DNA of 64,000 bases, taken from Thermohalobaculum sp039184865 (GTDB lineage Bacteria > Pseudomonadota > Alphaproteobacteria > Rhodobacterales > Rhodobacteraceae). The stretch covers positions 183,418 through 247,417 of the forward strand of contig JBCDAV010000005.1 of assembly GCA_039184865.1 (NCBI GenBank). Direction: 5' to 3'. This document shows positions 49,878 to 60,544 of the stretch, piece by piece. Each line of letters opens with the position of its first letter. Within the stretch, counting starts at the first letter, position 1. The translations under genes and the position numbers were made by a program. The notes below the pieces were generated by a model. That model was not told where the DNA came from and ran no database searches. It saw only the letters and a list, made by a program, of their open reading frames with translations.

Positions 49878-50884
49878 CACGGGTTGCAGTGATCGGCGCG
49901 GGCTATTTCGGGCGCTTTCACTACGACGCCTGGGCGCGGATGGATGATGCGGAACTGGTCGCCGCATGTTCCCTGCAGGGAGCAGACGAGATCGCTGCCG
50001 CGTACGGAATCGCTGCCTATGCTGAAGTCGAGGAAATGCTGCGGGAATGCTGTCCCGATCTGATCGACATAACCACACCGCCGAATACCCATGTTGAACT
50101 GATCGGCAGGGTCGCACCGGTCGTAAAGCAGATCATTTGCCAGAAACCGTTCTGCGGCGATCATGCGGGTGCGCTCGATGGCATCGCGGCGGCCGAGGCA
50201 CATGGCGCGCGTGTCATCGTACATGAGAATTTCCGGTTCCAGCCTTGGTATCGCGAGATCAAGACGATGCTGGATGCGGGCGTGCTCGGAGAGATCTACC
50301 AAGTCACGTTCCGCCTGCGCCCGGGTGATGGCCAGGGTCCCGATGCCTATCTGGCGCGGCAGCCCTACTTCCAAAAGATGCCGCGCTTTCTGGTACACGA
50401 GACGGCGATTCACTGGATCGACACGTTTCGCTATCTTTTGGGCGAAGTCAGCGAGGCTTTTGCAGATCTGCGCCGGCTGAATCCCGTGATCGCCGGCGAA
50501 GACGCGGGGACAATTCTGTTCCGATTCGCCAACGGCTCGCGCGGGATCTTCGACGGCAATCGGCTGTCCGACCACACCGCTGAAAACCGGCGCCTCACAA
50601 TGGGCGAGATGGAGATAGAGGGTTCGGCCGCAACGCTGCGCCTCGACGGCGACGGTGCGATCCGGTTGCGGGGGCACGGATCGAACGACTGGCAGCCGCA
50701 CGCTTACGCATGGAGCGATCGCAATTTCGGTGGCGACTGCGTGTATCTGACCAACCGCGCAGCGCTCGAGGCTTTCAGAACCGGCGATCCCGCCGAGACC
50801 GAGGCGCAGGCCTATCTACGGAACATCGAGATCGAGGATGCGGTCTATACCAGCAATGCGAGTTCAAGCTGGGTCGCGGTCTAG
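49874..50884 (+). CDS. Gfo/Idh/MocA-family oxidoreductase
   Basis: A 336-aa dehydrogenase: Rossmann motif VIGAGYFGRFHYDAW at the N-terminus, DITTPPNTHVELI with ICQKPFCGDHAGAL (the conserved EKP equivalent reads CQKPF), and VHETAIHWIDTFRYLLG with the catalytic His. GTG start coupled to the IPMDH-like gene. Members oxidise sugars, inositols or dihydrodiols (trans-dihydrodiol dehydrogenase), with NAD(P). Substrate unknown. Its stop is 79 bp from the convergent HPr gene. Confidence 0.9.
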   Translation: MTRVAVIGAGYFGRFHYDAWARMDDAELVAACSLQGADEIAAAYGIAAYAEVEEMLRECCPDLIDITTPPNTHVELIGRVAPVVKQIICQKPFCGDHAGALDGIAAAEAHGARVIVHENFRFQPWYREIKTMLDAGVLGEIYQVTFRLRPGDGQGPDAYLARQPYFQKMPRFLVHETAIHWIDTFRYLLGEVSEAFADLRRLNPVIAGEDAGTILFRFANGSRGIFDGNRLSDHTAENRRLTMGEMEIEGSAATLRLDGDGAIRLRGHGSNDWQPHAYAWSDRNFGGDCVYLTNRAALEAFRTGDPAETEAQAYLRNIEIEDAVYTSNASSSWVAV

Positions 50885-50963
50885 GAAACGCTGAAGCCCA
50901 AGTTCGGCATCAGCCCCCCACAGCGCTTATTGCGAATCTCCTCGCCGAGCGGCGCGCGCCGCC

Positions 50964-51254
50964 TCACTTGCCCTCGCCGAAGCAGTCCGCCACGAGGTCG
51001 GACAGCGCCGCCATCAGCAGCTCCGCGTCCGGGCCGCTGCAAGTCACGTCGATCGTTGTGCCCTTGGCGGCGGCCAGCATCAAAAGACCCATGATCGAAG
51101 CCCCACCGACGGTCTGGCCGTCCCGGCTGACCGTGGCGTCAGCGTCATGTGCCTCAACCGTTTCCACGAACTTCGCAGAGGCCCGCGCGTGCAGACCCTT
51201 TTCGTTGATGATCTCGAGCACTGCGGTGACGCGCCTCGCCGTCTCTGCGCTCAC
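50964..51254 (-). CDS. HPr family phosphocarrier protein
   Basis: A 96-aa HPr-like protein of the alphaproteobacterial regulatory PTS. The phospho-histidine loop is GLHARASAKFVE (His about residue 22) and the serine region GGASIMGLLMLAAAKG, which HprK would phosphorylate. GTG start overlapping the EIIA stop. It is the last gene of the chvI-chvG-hprK-rapZ-EIIA-HPr order. No enzyme I or sugar permease is in the window, so it probably functions in regulation by phosphorylation rather than sugar uptake. Confidence 0.95.
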   Translation of the reverse strand: MSAETARRVTAVLEIINEKGLHARASAKFVETVEAHDADATVSRDGQTVGGASIMGLLMLAAAKGTTIDVTCSGPDAELLMAALSDLVADCFGEGK

Positions 51255-51679
51255 GCAGCCCCCTCGGCGCTCAGGATCGAATTAGCAGAGTTGACGTATT
51301 TGCGTCCGGCGTCGAGACCGCTCCGCACGGCCTCCTCCAGGCCGCGATCCCGCATCTTCGCGAGCTTGACAAGCATCGGCAGATTGGCGCCGTAGATCAC
51401 TTCGACGCCGGGTTCGGACATCACGCCGTGGGCGAGATTCGACGGCGTGCCGCCGAACATATCGGTTACAACGATAACCCCGGCGCCTTGGCGGACCTCA
51501 GCGACAGCACTTTCGATCCGGTTCTGGCACTGGCGCAGATCGTCATTCGGACCGATCGCAATCGACCGCATTCCCGATTGTGGACCGACGACGTGTTCCG
51601 TCGCTGCCTGGAGCGCCTCCGCAAGCCCGCCATGGGCAACGATCACGAGGCCGATCTGCGGAGTTTTGGCGCTGCTCAT
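51251..51679 (-). CDS. PTS EIIA-Man-type regulatory protein
   Basis: A 142-aa protein of the mannose EIIA fold. The active-site His is in VIVAHGGLAEALQAA near residue 21, followed by VIVVTDMFGGTPSNLA, the strand and loop typical of the fold. It overlaps both neighbours by 4 bp (ATGA/GTGA). Without membrane components, it works as part of the regulatory phosphorelay that senses PEP or nitrogen status. Confidence 0.93.
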   Translation of the reverse strand: MSSAKTPQIGLVIVAHGGLAEALQAATEHVVGPQSGMRSIAIGPNDDLRQCQNRIESAVAEVRQGAGVIVVTDMFGGTPSNLAHGVMSEPGVEVIYGANLPMLVKLAKMRDRGLEEAVRSGLDAGRKYVNSANSILSAEGAA

Positions 51680-52608
51680 CGACTTCGGGTGCCACGCTGG
51701 TCAAGTTCGCGATGCCGGATCGAGACAGGCCAGTTCTGGCCGCGCAGATGGTCCGCCAGCCCTTCGGCCACGGTGACCGACCGGTGCATCCCGCCGGTGC
51801 ACCCCAACGCGACCGTCAGATAGACTTTGCCCTCGGCTCTATAGGCAGGCAGCAACAGCTCCAGCATGTCGCAGAGTTTCCCGAAAAATGCCCCGTACAG
51901 TGGGTCTCCCCGGACGAAATCCTGTATGCCTTCACTGCGCCCGTCAAGGTCCCGGAGCGTCTCATCCCAGTACGGGTTCCTGAGAAATCGGCAATCGAAC
52001 ACCATGTCCGCCGACACCGGGACTCCGCGTTTGTAGGAGAACGACTGGATCGTTACCGAAAGCCCCGTCGAGCGGTCGAGTGCGAATCGAGCCTCAAGTT
52101 CGGCCTTGAGTTCATGCGGTGTCATCGGCGTCGTATCGATCACCGCGTCGGCATGATCGCGCACGTCGGCCAGAATGTTTCTTTCGCGCTGAATCCCGGT
52201 TGCCGCGTCCTCGGCCGGGGCCAGCGGATGGCGACGCCTTGTCTGGTTGAACCGCGCGAGCAGTTTTTCTTCGTCACAATCGAGGAACACCAGGATCGTT
52301 CCCGCACGCCAGCGATTGCGCAGCGCGTCAACGGTGTCGATCATCGCGCGGGAGGAGAAACCGCGCGAGCGGGTCTCGATCCCCACGGCAATCGGAGCCG
52401 CCGTCCCGGCAACAGGTTCGATCAGCGCCTCGCAAAGATTGAGCGGGAAGTTGTTGATCGCCTCGTATCCGAGGTCCTCAAGCGCAGCCATTGCCGTCGA
52501 GCGGCCAGCCCCAGACATGCCTGCTACGACCAGAACCAAAGGAGCCGGCTGGCGCAATGGCTGACCATCGCGGCGACTTTCGGAGAATCCTGTCACACCG
52601 TCCTTCAT
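51676..52608 (-). CDS. rapZ: RapZ, RNase adapter / nucleotide-binding protein
   Basis: A 310-aa P-loop protein. Walker A VVAGMSGAGRSTAM, the family segments DLGYEAINNFP and SFSYKRGVPVSADMVFDCRFL, and the C-terminal VALGCTGGMHRSVTVAE with the conserved Cys-Thr-Gly-Gly. In enterobacteria RapZ controls GlmZ RNA and glucosamine-6-phosphate synthesis; its role in this order is less clear. Gene order hprK-rapZ-EIIA-HPr is the standard one for this lineage. Confidence 0.95.
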   Translation of the reverse strand: MKDGVTGFSESRRDGQPLRQPAPLVLVVAGMSGAGRSTAMAALEDLGYEAINNFPLNLCEALIEPVAGTAAPIAVGIETRSRGFSSRAMIDTVDALRNRWRAGTILVFLDCDEEKLLARFNQTRRRHPLAPAEDAATGIQRERNILADVRDHADAVIDTTPMTPHELKAELEARFALDRSTGLSVTIQSFSYKRGVPVSADMVFDCRFLRNPYWDETLRDLDGRSEGIQDFVRGDPLYGAFFGKLCDMLELLLPAYRAEGKVYLTVALGCTGGMHRSVTVAEGLADHLRGQNWPVSIRHRELDQRGTRSR

Positions 52609-52626
52609 GCCGGTCCCGACCCTGCA

Positions 52627-53061
52627 TTACGGCTCGACCATTCCACCAGACTTTAACAGCACAACCATGGCGGCGGCCAGCCCATGGCGCGTCTTTCCAA
52701 GAATGACCGGACACTGGACGCCGAGCAAGTCACGGTACTGTGCCATTGGCAGCCTCGTGGCTGCCTCTCCGAGATCAACGACATATGCGCACGGTGCGCG
52801 GTCGATTGGATCATCCACGCGCAGAATTCCGATACCGCGGGCCTCGATCAAGCCGCGAAGCCGGTCGGGCGCTGAAAGATGGATACTATCGCCGTCGCGG
52901 GAGAGATCGACGCGGTCATCGGCCACGAGGCGCCCGCCAAGCGCCATGATTTCCATGACCAGCGTGCTCTTGCCTGAGCCGGAAGGACCTGTGATCAGAC
53001 ATCCCCGCCCTGCAATCGCGACCGCGCTCGCATGGAGCTGCGCGGACCGGGCAGTCGTCAT
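52627..53061 (-). CDS. hprK: HPr kinase/phosphorylase, short alphaproteobacterial form
   Basis: A 144-aa kinase domain without the N-terminal domain of firmicute HprK. P-loop CLITGPSGSGKSTLVMEI, then RLVADDRVDL (metal/substrate Asp) and the signature region GLIEARGIGIL. The ATG at 53061 overlaps the ChvG stop (ATGA). The short length is normal in this group. It phosphorylates HPr on Ser, linking the sensor kinase output and the PTS relay. Confidence 0.95.
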   Translation of the reverse strand: MTTARSAQLHASAVAIAGRGCLITGPSGSGKSTLVMEIMALGGRLVADDRVDLSRDGDSIHLSAPDRLRGLIEARGIGILRVDDPIDRAPCAYVVDLGEAATRLPMAQYRDLLGVQCPVILGKTRHGLAAAMVVLLKSGGMVEP

Positions 53062-54767
53062 TCAGGCAGCTCGAACACGAACCGCGCACCCTTGAGTTGG
53101 TCGGGATCGTTGGGATTGTCGCGGTTCTCCGCCCAGATCTCTCCGCCATGCGCCTCAATGATCTGGCGTGAAATGCTCAGACCGAGGCCCGAGTGGCTTC
53201 CAAATGCCTCGGTGTCCGGACGTTCCGAATAGAAGCGTTCGAAGATCGATTGCAGGTTATCGGGCGGAATGCCGGGACCCTCGTCTTCCACGGCGACCCG
53301 GACGCGGCCGCCCTTCAGCTTCTCGCCGGTCACGGTGATCGTGCTGCCGCTCGGAGAAAACGAAAGCGCATTGCCAAGCAGGTTCGTGACGACCTGGGCC
53401 AAACGACCCTCGAGTCCGTGCGTCATGAACGAGCCGCCGGGCAGCAGCGTCTTGACCTGAACGTTGTTCTCGCTTCCCTGTGCCTCCGTCACACCGGCGA
53501 GCATCGAGATCAGTTCACCGAGGTCGAGCGGCTCCATGCGCTCGCGGACAAGCTCGGCGTCGAGCCGCGAGGCATTCGAGATATCGGTCACCAGACGGTC
53601 CATGCGCTTCACGTCGTTCTGGATCACGTCGAGCAGACGCTGTCGCTGCTCCGGCGTCTTCGCGTAGTGCATGGTCTCGACCGCTGAGCGCAGTGATGTC
53701 AGCGGGTTCTTGATTTCGTGCGCGACATCGGCCGCGAAGCTCTCGATGGCGCCGATCCGCGTGTACAGCGCCGAGGTCATACGGATCAGTGCGTCCGAAA
53801 GCTCGCCGATTTCGTCGGTGCGGTGGGTAAGGTCCGGGATCTCCGGTTTGTCCGGATTGAGCGGACGTGCCGCGTTGGCACCCTCGGACTGCGCGGCCTT
53901 TGCGAGCATCCGGATGGGACTGGCGATCATGTTCGCGAGCAGGATCGACAGAAGAACCGACACGATCGAGGCAAGAAAGAAGACCTCCATCACAGCCTTA
54001 CGTTCGTCGTCAACGAACCGCTCGATGTCGCCGCCGACGGTTGAAAGTTGCAGCACGCCCATGATCGCTTTCAGCCGCGTCACTGGCAGCGCAACAGAGA
54101 CAATCACTTCGCCCTGGCTGTTGACGCGGACCTGATGTGCGATCTGCCCGCGGGCGGCGCGCAGCACCTCCTCATCGCGGCTGATGCCAGCGGTCGGCAC
54201 CTCGAAATAGATTTCCGGATCATCGGAAAAGTAGCCCAAAATCTGATCGTAGAGCCGTTCGAAGCGATCAACGATTGCGCTAATGCGTCCCGGATTGACT
54301 GGAGGTGGAAGCTCGGTGACTTCGATCGGCGGCCCCGCTGCCGACAGATTGTAGGTGTCTGCCGTCAACCTCTGCCCGCGGTCATATAGCCTGATGCGGA
54401 CGCCGGTAGGCTGGGCCAGCCGGGACAGCACCGTCGCCGATTTGACCGGATCATAGGCCACCTTGCCGTCGAACTCGATCGCTGCCGTTTCGGCAATACC
54501 GATGGCGATGATCTCGCCCTGCTTGCGCAAAGAATCAACGTAGACGTCGATCAGGTTGCGCTTGTCATTCGAGAGATAGGTCATCCCGGCAACCAGCAGC
54601 GCCAGACCGATCAGGTTGAAGAATATGATCCGCCGCTGCAGCGACGAGAACGGTGCCGACTGCTTCAGGCCCTTGATGATCCGGGCACGCGACGATGCCG
54701 GCCTTGGCCGGTCGTCCAGACCGATCGGACCTGAATCTGTCGCGTCGTATCCGGTGCGCGTCAGCAC
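53058..54767 (-). CDS. chvG: ChvG/ExoS-type sensor histidine kinase
   Basis: A 569-aa membrane kinase. TM1 is IIFFNLIGLALLVAGMTYL (residues about 48-66), followed by a periplasmic stimulus-sensing region of about 210 aa and TM2 near VFFLASIVSVLLSILLANM. Then come HAMP, phospho-acceptor AADVAHEIKNPLTSLRSA and the ATPase motifs (NLLGNALSF, DEGPGIPPDN, GSHSGLGLSI). GTG start. In rhizobia and Brucella relatives it senses acid or envelope signals with the repressor ExoR; no exoR is in this window. Confidence 0.93.
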   Translation of the reverse strand: MLTRTGYDATDSGPIGLDDRPRPASSRARIIKGLKQSAPFSSLQRRIIFFNLIGLALLVAGMTYLSNDKRNLIDVYVDSLRKQGEIIAIGIAETAAIEFDGKVAYDPVKSATVLSRLAQPTGVRIRLYDRGQRLTADTYNLSAAGPPIEVTELPPPVNPGRISAIVDRFERLYDQILGYFSDDPEIYFEVPTAGISRDEEVLRAARGQIAHQVRVNSQGEVIVSVALPVTRLKAIMGVLQLSTVGGDIERFVDDERKAVMEVFFLASIVSVLLSILLANMIASPIRMLAKAAQSEGANAARPLNPDKPEIPDLTHRTDEIGELSDALIRMTSALYTRIGAIESFAADVAHEIKNPLTSLRSAVETMHYAKTPEQRQRLLDVIQNDVKRMDRLVTDISNASRLDAELVRERMEPLDLGELISMLAGVTEAQGSENNVQVKTLLPGGSFMTHGLEGRLAQVVTNLLGNALSFSPSGSTITVTGEKLKGGRVRVAVEDEGPGIPPDNLQSIFERFYSERPDTEAFGSHSGLGLSISRQIIEAHGGEIWAENRDNPNDPDQLKGARFVFELPE

Positions 54768-54774
54768 TTACACG

Positions 54775-55476
54775 TCAGACTTCCCTGTAGCGGTATCCGA
54801 CACCGTACAGTGTTTCGATCGAGTTGAAGTCGTCCGCGACCTCGCGAAACTTCTTCCGGATACGCTTGATATGGCTGTCGATCGTCCGGTCGTCGACATA
54901 GACCTGATCGTCATAGGCTGCATCCATCAGCTGATCGCGGCTCTTCACGAAGCCGGGCCGCTGGGCCAGCGCGTGCAGGATCAGGAATTCGGTCACCGTC
55001 AGTGTTACCGGATCGCCGTCCCAGACCGTCGAGTGGCGCAGAGGGTCCATTTCGAGCTTTCCGCGCTTGATGACCTTCTCGGCGTCAGCCCGCTCGGCGG
55101 TACCTTCCTCGAGCGCCTCACGCCGTCGAAGTACCGCACGGATCCGCTCCACCAACAAACGCTGGCTGAACGGCTTGCGCACATAGTCATCTGCGCCCAT
55201 TCGCAATCCGATGACCTCGTCGATTTCCTCGTCCTTCGACGTGAGGAAAATCACCGGCATGTCGGTCTTGAGACGCAGGCGCCGGAGCAGTTCCATCCCG
55301 TCCATCCTCGGCATCTTGATATCGAGAATGGCCAGGTCGGGTTGCGACTGGCTCAGCGCAGTCAAGGCCGATGCACCGTCGGTGTAGGTGCGAACTTCGA
55401 AGCCTTCTGCCTCGAGCACCATCGAGACCGAAGTCAGAATATTCCGGTCATCATCGACCAAGGCGATGGTTGCCAT
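54775..55476 (-). CDS. chvI: ChvI-type OmpR-family response regulator
   Basis: A 233-aa regulator. Receiver acidic pocket ALVDDDRN, phospho-acceptor in LAILDIKMPRMDG, Lys in YVRKPFSQRLL; winged helix with LTVTEFLILHALAQRPGFVK and DRTIDSHIKRIRKKF. The order chvI-chvG-hprK is standard. It is transcribed away from pckA across a 394-bp region with repeated CTATGCG sites. In related bacteria this system influences central carbon metabolism and pckA expression. Confidence 0.95.
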   Translation of the reverse strand: MATIALVDDDRNILTSVSMVLEAEGFEVRTYTDGASALTALSQSQPDLAILDIKMPRMDGMELLRRLRLKTDMPVIFLTSKDEEIDEVIGLRMGADDYVRKPFSQRLLVERIRAVLRRREALEEGTAERADAEKVIKRGKLEMDPLRHSTVWDGDPVTLTVTEFLILHALAQRPGFVKSRDQLMDAAYDDQVYVDDRTIDSHIKRIRKKFREVADDFNSIETLYGVGYRYREV

Positions 55477-55870
55477 GTGGTCCCCCTCTTTCGTCTACTC
55501 CGGCGCAGTCTATGGCATGCTTGCGAAATTTTCGCCGAAGTTTCGTATCTTTAGACGTATTTTTGCCCCCGGGTCGAGCATTTGCAAAACGCATATGACA
55601 AAGTTTTGCTGTCATTGCGGCGGGAATCGGACGCGCTATGCGCGCTGATTTGACCTGCTATGCGCACGAAAATTGCGTGTGGACGGAACAGCACTTTACG
55701 CATAGAACGCGCCCCCAAGAAATCTGGTGCCTGCGCACGGGGGGACCCGCGGACCGTGGAACAGCGGTCCATTGCGGCCGAGAAGCCGACGCACCCATGG
55801 GACTTGTTCATTCAGGAGGCGCGCTGTCACGCACGCCGCTATCGACCAAACTACGAGGAGTTCCAAGACC
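55477..55870. other. Divergent chvI-pckA intergenic region
   Basis: A 394-bp region holding the promoters of chvI and pckA. It contains the CTATGCG repeats listed separately. It also has GAGGAGTTCCAAGACC, the ribosome site before the pckA ATG. The part next to chvI is AT-richer. No convincing small gene; frames running through it into pckA lack coding character. Confidence 0.65.
55636..55705. promoter_or_regulatory. Three CTATGCG heptamers between chvI and pckA (candidate operator)
   Basis: CTATGCG occurs in direct orientation at 55636-55642 and 55658-55664, 22 bp apart (two helical turns), and inverted (CGCATAG) at 55699-55705. A weaker CGCATA is at 55590-55595. Regular spacing on one face of the helix suggests a regulator binding site. 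A TTGACC at 55650-55655 overlaps the array and could be a -35 element for pckA. The regulator is not identified. Confidence 0.45.
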
Positions 55871-57475
<1,605 letters not shown>

Positions 57476-57482
57476 TCCAAAG

Positions 57483-59018
57483 ATGACCGGCTTCGCGGTC
57501 GCCTGCGGACATCAGGTTACCGCCGACGCCGCAGCAGAAATTCTGCGGGCGGGCGGTAGCGCCGTAGATGCGGCCGTCGGCGGCGCGATGGCTGCCATGG
57601 TTGCAGAGCCGGTGTTGGCGGGGTTGCTCGGCGGCGGCTTTCTCATGGTGCGCGAACCAGCCGGAGAAGCGCGACTGCTCGACGCCTTCGTCCAGACCCC
57701 GTTTCAGCGCCTACCGGACAGCGAGCTTTCAATCGATGAAGTCCACGCCAATTTCGGCGCGACGACCCAGGGCTTTCACATTGGTCCGGGGTCCATCGCG
57801 GTGCCCGGCATCGCACCCGGCCTCTGGGAGGCGCATACGCGATTTGGTAGGCTGCCGATGAAAACGCTCGTTCAGCCGGCCCTGAAAGCAGCGCGCGAGG
57901 GTGTCACGATCACCGCCTATCAAGCGCGGCTCAAACAGATCGTCGGGCCGATCCTGACCGCAACCGAGGGCGCCCGCGCCCGGTTCTGCGACGGCGACGC
58001 TCTGATCGGCGAAGGCGTGATCCACCGAAACCTCGATCTTGGGGACGTGCTGGAAGAATTTGCCCACGAGGGGCCGCGTTTCGTGTCCGAGGGTGAGATT
58101 GCTTCTGCCTTGCTTGCGCTATCGCAGAATGGCGGACAGATGATCGCTCAGGATCTGCGCGATTACAAGCCGGTCTGGCGCGATCCGGTGACACGCAACC
58201 GTAAGGGTGTCCGGGTCCGGCTCAATCCCGCTCCGTCGCTCGGCGGGACACTGATTGCGTTCGGGCTGGATGTTCTGCCGGGCGACCCGGATCTGAGAGA
58301 CATGGTCCTGGCGCTCGAGGCAACTGCACATGCGCGTCTCGATTCGGATATCATGCGAGATCCGCAAGGCGGCGCTGCAAGACTGATGGATGCCCGGCTG
58401 ATCGACAGTTACAGAAAGAGTATTCGCACGCACCGCGCCGCGGTCCGCGGCACGACCCATATTTCGGTGATCGACGGGGACGGTCTCGGCGCAGCCCTGA
58501 CCCTTTCTAATGGCGAAGGGTGCGGCCATGTCCTGCCGGGCACCGGGATCATGCCGAACAACATGCTTGGCGAGGACGATCTGCTGCCAAATGGATTGCA
58601 ATCCTGGTCACCCGGGCGCCGGCTGTCGTCGATGATGGCTCCGCTCATTGCCGCGTGGCCGGACGGACGTTTTGCGATGCTCGGGTCGGGTGGTTCAAAT
58701 CGGATCCGCACGGCGCTGGTGCAGGTTCTGACCGGGCTGATCGACGGTGGCCGCCATCTAGCTGATGCGATCGAGGACGCGCGTGTCCACGTGGAGATTT
58801 CACCGGATGAAGATGGCCGACCTGAGACGCAAATCGAGTTCGAGGATCTTGGCAATGCCGAAGCCCGTGATCTGATCAGTCGCAGTTGGCCCGAAGCCCG
58901 CCTCTGGCCTGAGCGTTCGATGTTTTTCGGCGGTGTGCATGCGGCGTCGGCGGGACCGGGCGGGCAACGCGATGCCGCCGGTGACCCGCGCCGCGCTGGC
59001 GTCTCGATCCTCGGCTGA
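57483..59018 (+). CDS. ggt: Gamma-glutamyltransferase-family protein
   Basis: A 511-aa Ntn-hydrolase. N-terminus FAVACGHQVTADAAAEILRA and GLLGGGFLMV match the family. The catalytic nucleophile Thr is in RGTTHISVIDGDG (autoprocessing site before TTH), and further on GTGIMPNNMLGEDDL and SSMMAPLIA. No signal peptide is visible, so it may be cytoplasmic, unlike the secreted Ggt of E. coli. It cleaves gamma-glutamyl bonds or hydrolyses glutathione-like substrates. It starts 7 bp after pckA, so the two may be co-transcribed. Confidence 0.92.
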   Translation: MTGFAVACGHQVTADAAAEILRAGGSAVDAAVGGAMAAMVAEPVLAGLLGGGFLMVREPAGEARLLDAFVQTPFQRLPDSELSIDEVHANFGATTQGFHIGPGSIAVPGIAPGLWEAHTRFGRLPMKTLVQPALKAAREGVTITAYQARLKQIVGPILTATEGARARFCDGDALIGEGVIHRNLDLGDVLEEFAHEGPRFVSEGEIASALLALSQNGGQMIAQDLRDYKPVWRDPVTRNRKGVRVRLNPAPSLGGTLIAFGLDVLPGDPDLRDMVLALEATAHARLDSDIMRDPQGGAARLMDARLIDSYRKSIRTHRAAVRGTTHISVIDGDGLGAALTLSNGEGCGHVLPGTGIMPNNMLGEDDLLPNGLQSWSPGRRLSSMMAPLIAAWPDGRFAMLGSGGSNRIRTALVQVLTGLIDGGRHLADAIEDARVHVEISPDEDGRPETQIEFEDLGNAEARDLISRSWPEARLWPERSMFFGGVHAASAGPGGQRDAAGDPRRAGVSILG

Positions 59019-59122
59019 AAGACCGGACTTCGACTGCAACCACACGCGACGGGAATTGGTAAGCGTCAAACTCGTTTCAGTCTCTCGCGACGTTTGAGCT
59101 TTCGCGTTCGAACATGCCATTC

Positions 59123-60541
59123 CTAGCGGGGGGTGAACCTCAGCCAGATCCCATTGCGCGAACGGACCGTCAGATGCGCCATCGGTTCAGGCACCTTTCC
59201 CGCCACAGGTTCGAAGCGGAACCGCGCGGCCAAGAGACCGAGCAGCAGAATTCCCTCCTGCATCCCGAACGCGGCCCCGGTGCAGACACGCGGTCCGGTC
59301 GAGAACGGAATCCACGCCTCCCGCCCGGACTTGCGCCCGGCTTCCGTGCGCCAGCGGTCCGGATCGAACTCGTGCGGCCGGTCCCAGATCCGTTCATGTC
59401 GCCCGAGATGCCAAGGCGATACGATCAGCGGCGATCCGGGTGCGATGTCTTTGTCACGCATCTTCACAGGGCAACTGGCTTCGCGGATCATCATTGGAAC
59501 GGGCGGATAGAGCCGCAGCGTCTCCCGAAAGACATCTCTGACGAAACCGAGGCGCCGCATGTCCGAAAGGCTCGGATCGCCATCGAAGACCGGAGCGGCC
59601 TCGGCATGCATCCGGTCCTGTATGTCGGGGCTGTTCGCGATCAGGTAGAGTGCCCATGCAAGCGCTGACGCGGATGTCTCGTGTCCTGCGAGGAAGAAGA
59701 TCGCCATCTGATCGGCCATCTCGGCTTCGTCGAACACATCGCCGGTGACAGGGTCGCTGGTCGTCATGATCGCCGTCGCCAGATCGCGTGGCGCGGACCC
59801 GGCGTCGATTTCAGTCCGGCGCGCTTCGACAAACGCCATCAGGAGCCGTCTGATTTCCCTCGCCGCCCGTCCCTTCTTCCAGCGCGACGGCCCGAGTCTC
59901 GGGAACCACGACGGTATCCGCATCAGATCGGCGGGGCTGAGCATCGGTGCTGCAAGCTGATACCGCCGGAAGGCATGGAAGACCCGGGTTGCCGCCTCGG
60001 TCGAGATCGGCTGTGAGAACAGCGTCCGAAAAATCACGTCGGCGGCGGCGTGCGACGTCTCGAACTCGATCTCGACGGGGTCACCCGTGGCGAGACTGTC
60101 AAGCCGCGCCGCCATTTCGCGCCCGGCATCAAGCATTGGGCCAAAGGTTTCGCGCAGCCGTCCGCCTTCGAAACTGGGGTCGATGATCCGGCGTTGCCGC
60201 TTCCAGGTCTCGCCGTTCGTGACAAAGACGCTGTTGCCGAGCAGATCACCGATGGTCTGACGCACGACATCGGATTTCGGGAACGCGTCCGGCTCATCTA
60301 CCAGCACCCTGCGCACCAGATCCGGCTGGTTCGGCATGTAGGAGTTGTACCAGGGCGTCCGCACTTCTGTCAGCCAGGCGCGGTAGAGCTTGCGGGGCAA
60401 TGCCGCGAAGAGATTGCGCCGCGCTCTCTGCCAAATCCGCCAGAATGCCAGCCGCTCCGGGCGTTCGGGCGGCATCGGCGGAGTGTAACCATCGCGTTTC
60501 GCGGATTCTTCGAGACCGAGATCGAGGCGCTGCTCGCCCAA
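59123..60541 (-). CDS. Cytochrome P450
   Basis: A 472-aa heme monooxygenase. I-helix FFLAGHETSASALAWAL, K-helix E-x-x-R in FRETLRLYPPVPMMI, and the heme loop FSTGPRVCTGAAFGMQEGIL with the axial Cys. No membrane anchor is evident. The first possible start is TTG at 60541, just 3 bp after the upstream stop; ATG at 60475 (MPPERPERL) is an alternative. Closest in layout to bacterial CYP that act on fatty acids or hydrocarbons (CYP102/CYP4-like core), but the substrate is unknown. No ferredoxin gene is adjacent. It is downstream of a membrane alpha/beta-hydrolase-like gene. Confidence 0.9.
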   Translation of the reverse strand: MGEQRLDLGLEESAKRDGYTPPMPPERPERLAFWRIWQRARRNLFAALPRKLYRAWLTEVRTPWYNSYMPNQPDLVRRVLVDEPDAFPKSDVVRQTIGDLLGNSVFVTNGETWKRQRRIIDPSFEGGRLRETFGPMLDAGREMAARLDSLATGDPVEIEFETSHAAADVIFRTLFSQPISTEAATRVFHAFRRYQLAAPMLSPADLMRIPSWFPRLGPSRWKKGRAAREIRRLLMAFVEARRTEIDAGSAPRDLATAIMTTSDPVTGDVFDEAEMADQMAIFFLAGHETSASALAWALYLIANSPDIQDRMHAEAAPVFDGDPSLSDMRRLGFVRDVFRETLRLYPPVPMMIREASCPVKMRDKDIAPGSPLIVSPWHLGRHERIWDRPHEFDPDRWRTEAGRKSGREAWIPFSTGPRVCTGAAFGMQEGILLLGLLAARFRFEPVAGKVPEPMAHLTVRSRNGIWLRFTPR

Positions 60542-60544
60542 GGT

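Noticed and set aside
52627..53061. HprK as a truncated gene
   Set aside because: The short kinase-only form is normal in this bacterial group; P-loop and signature are complete.
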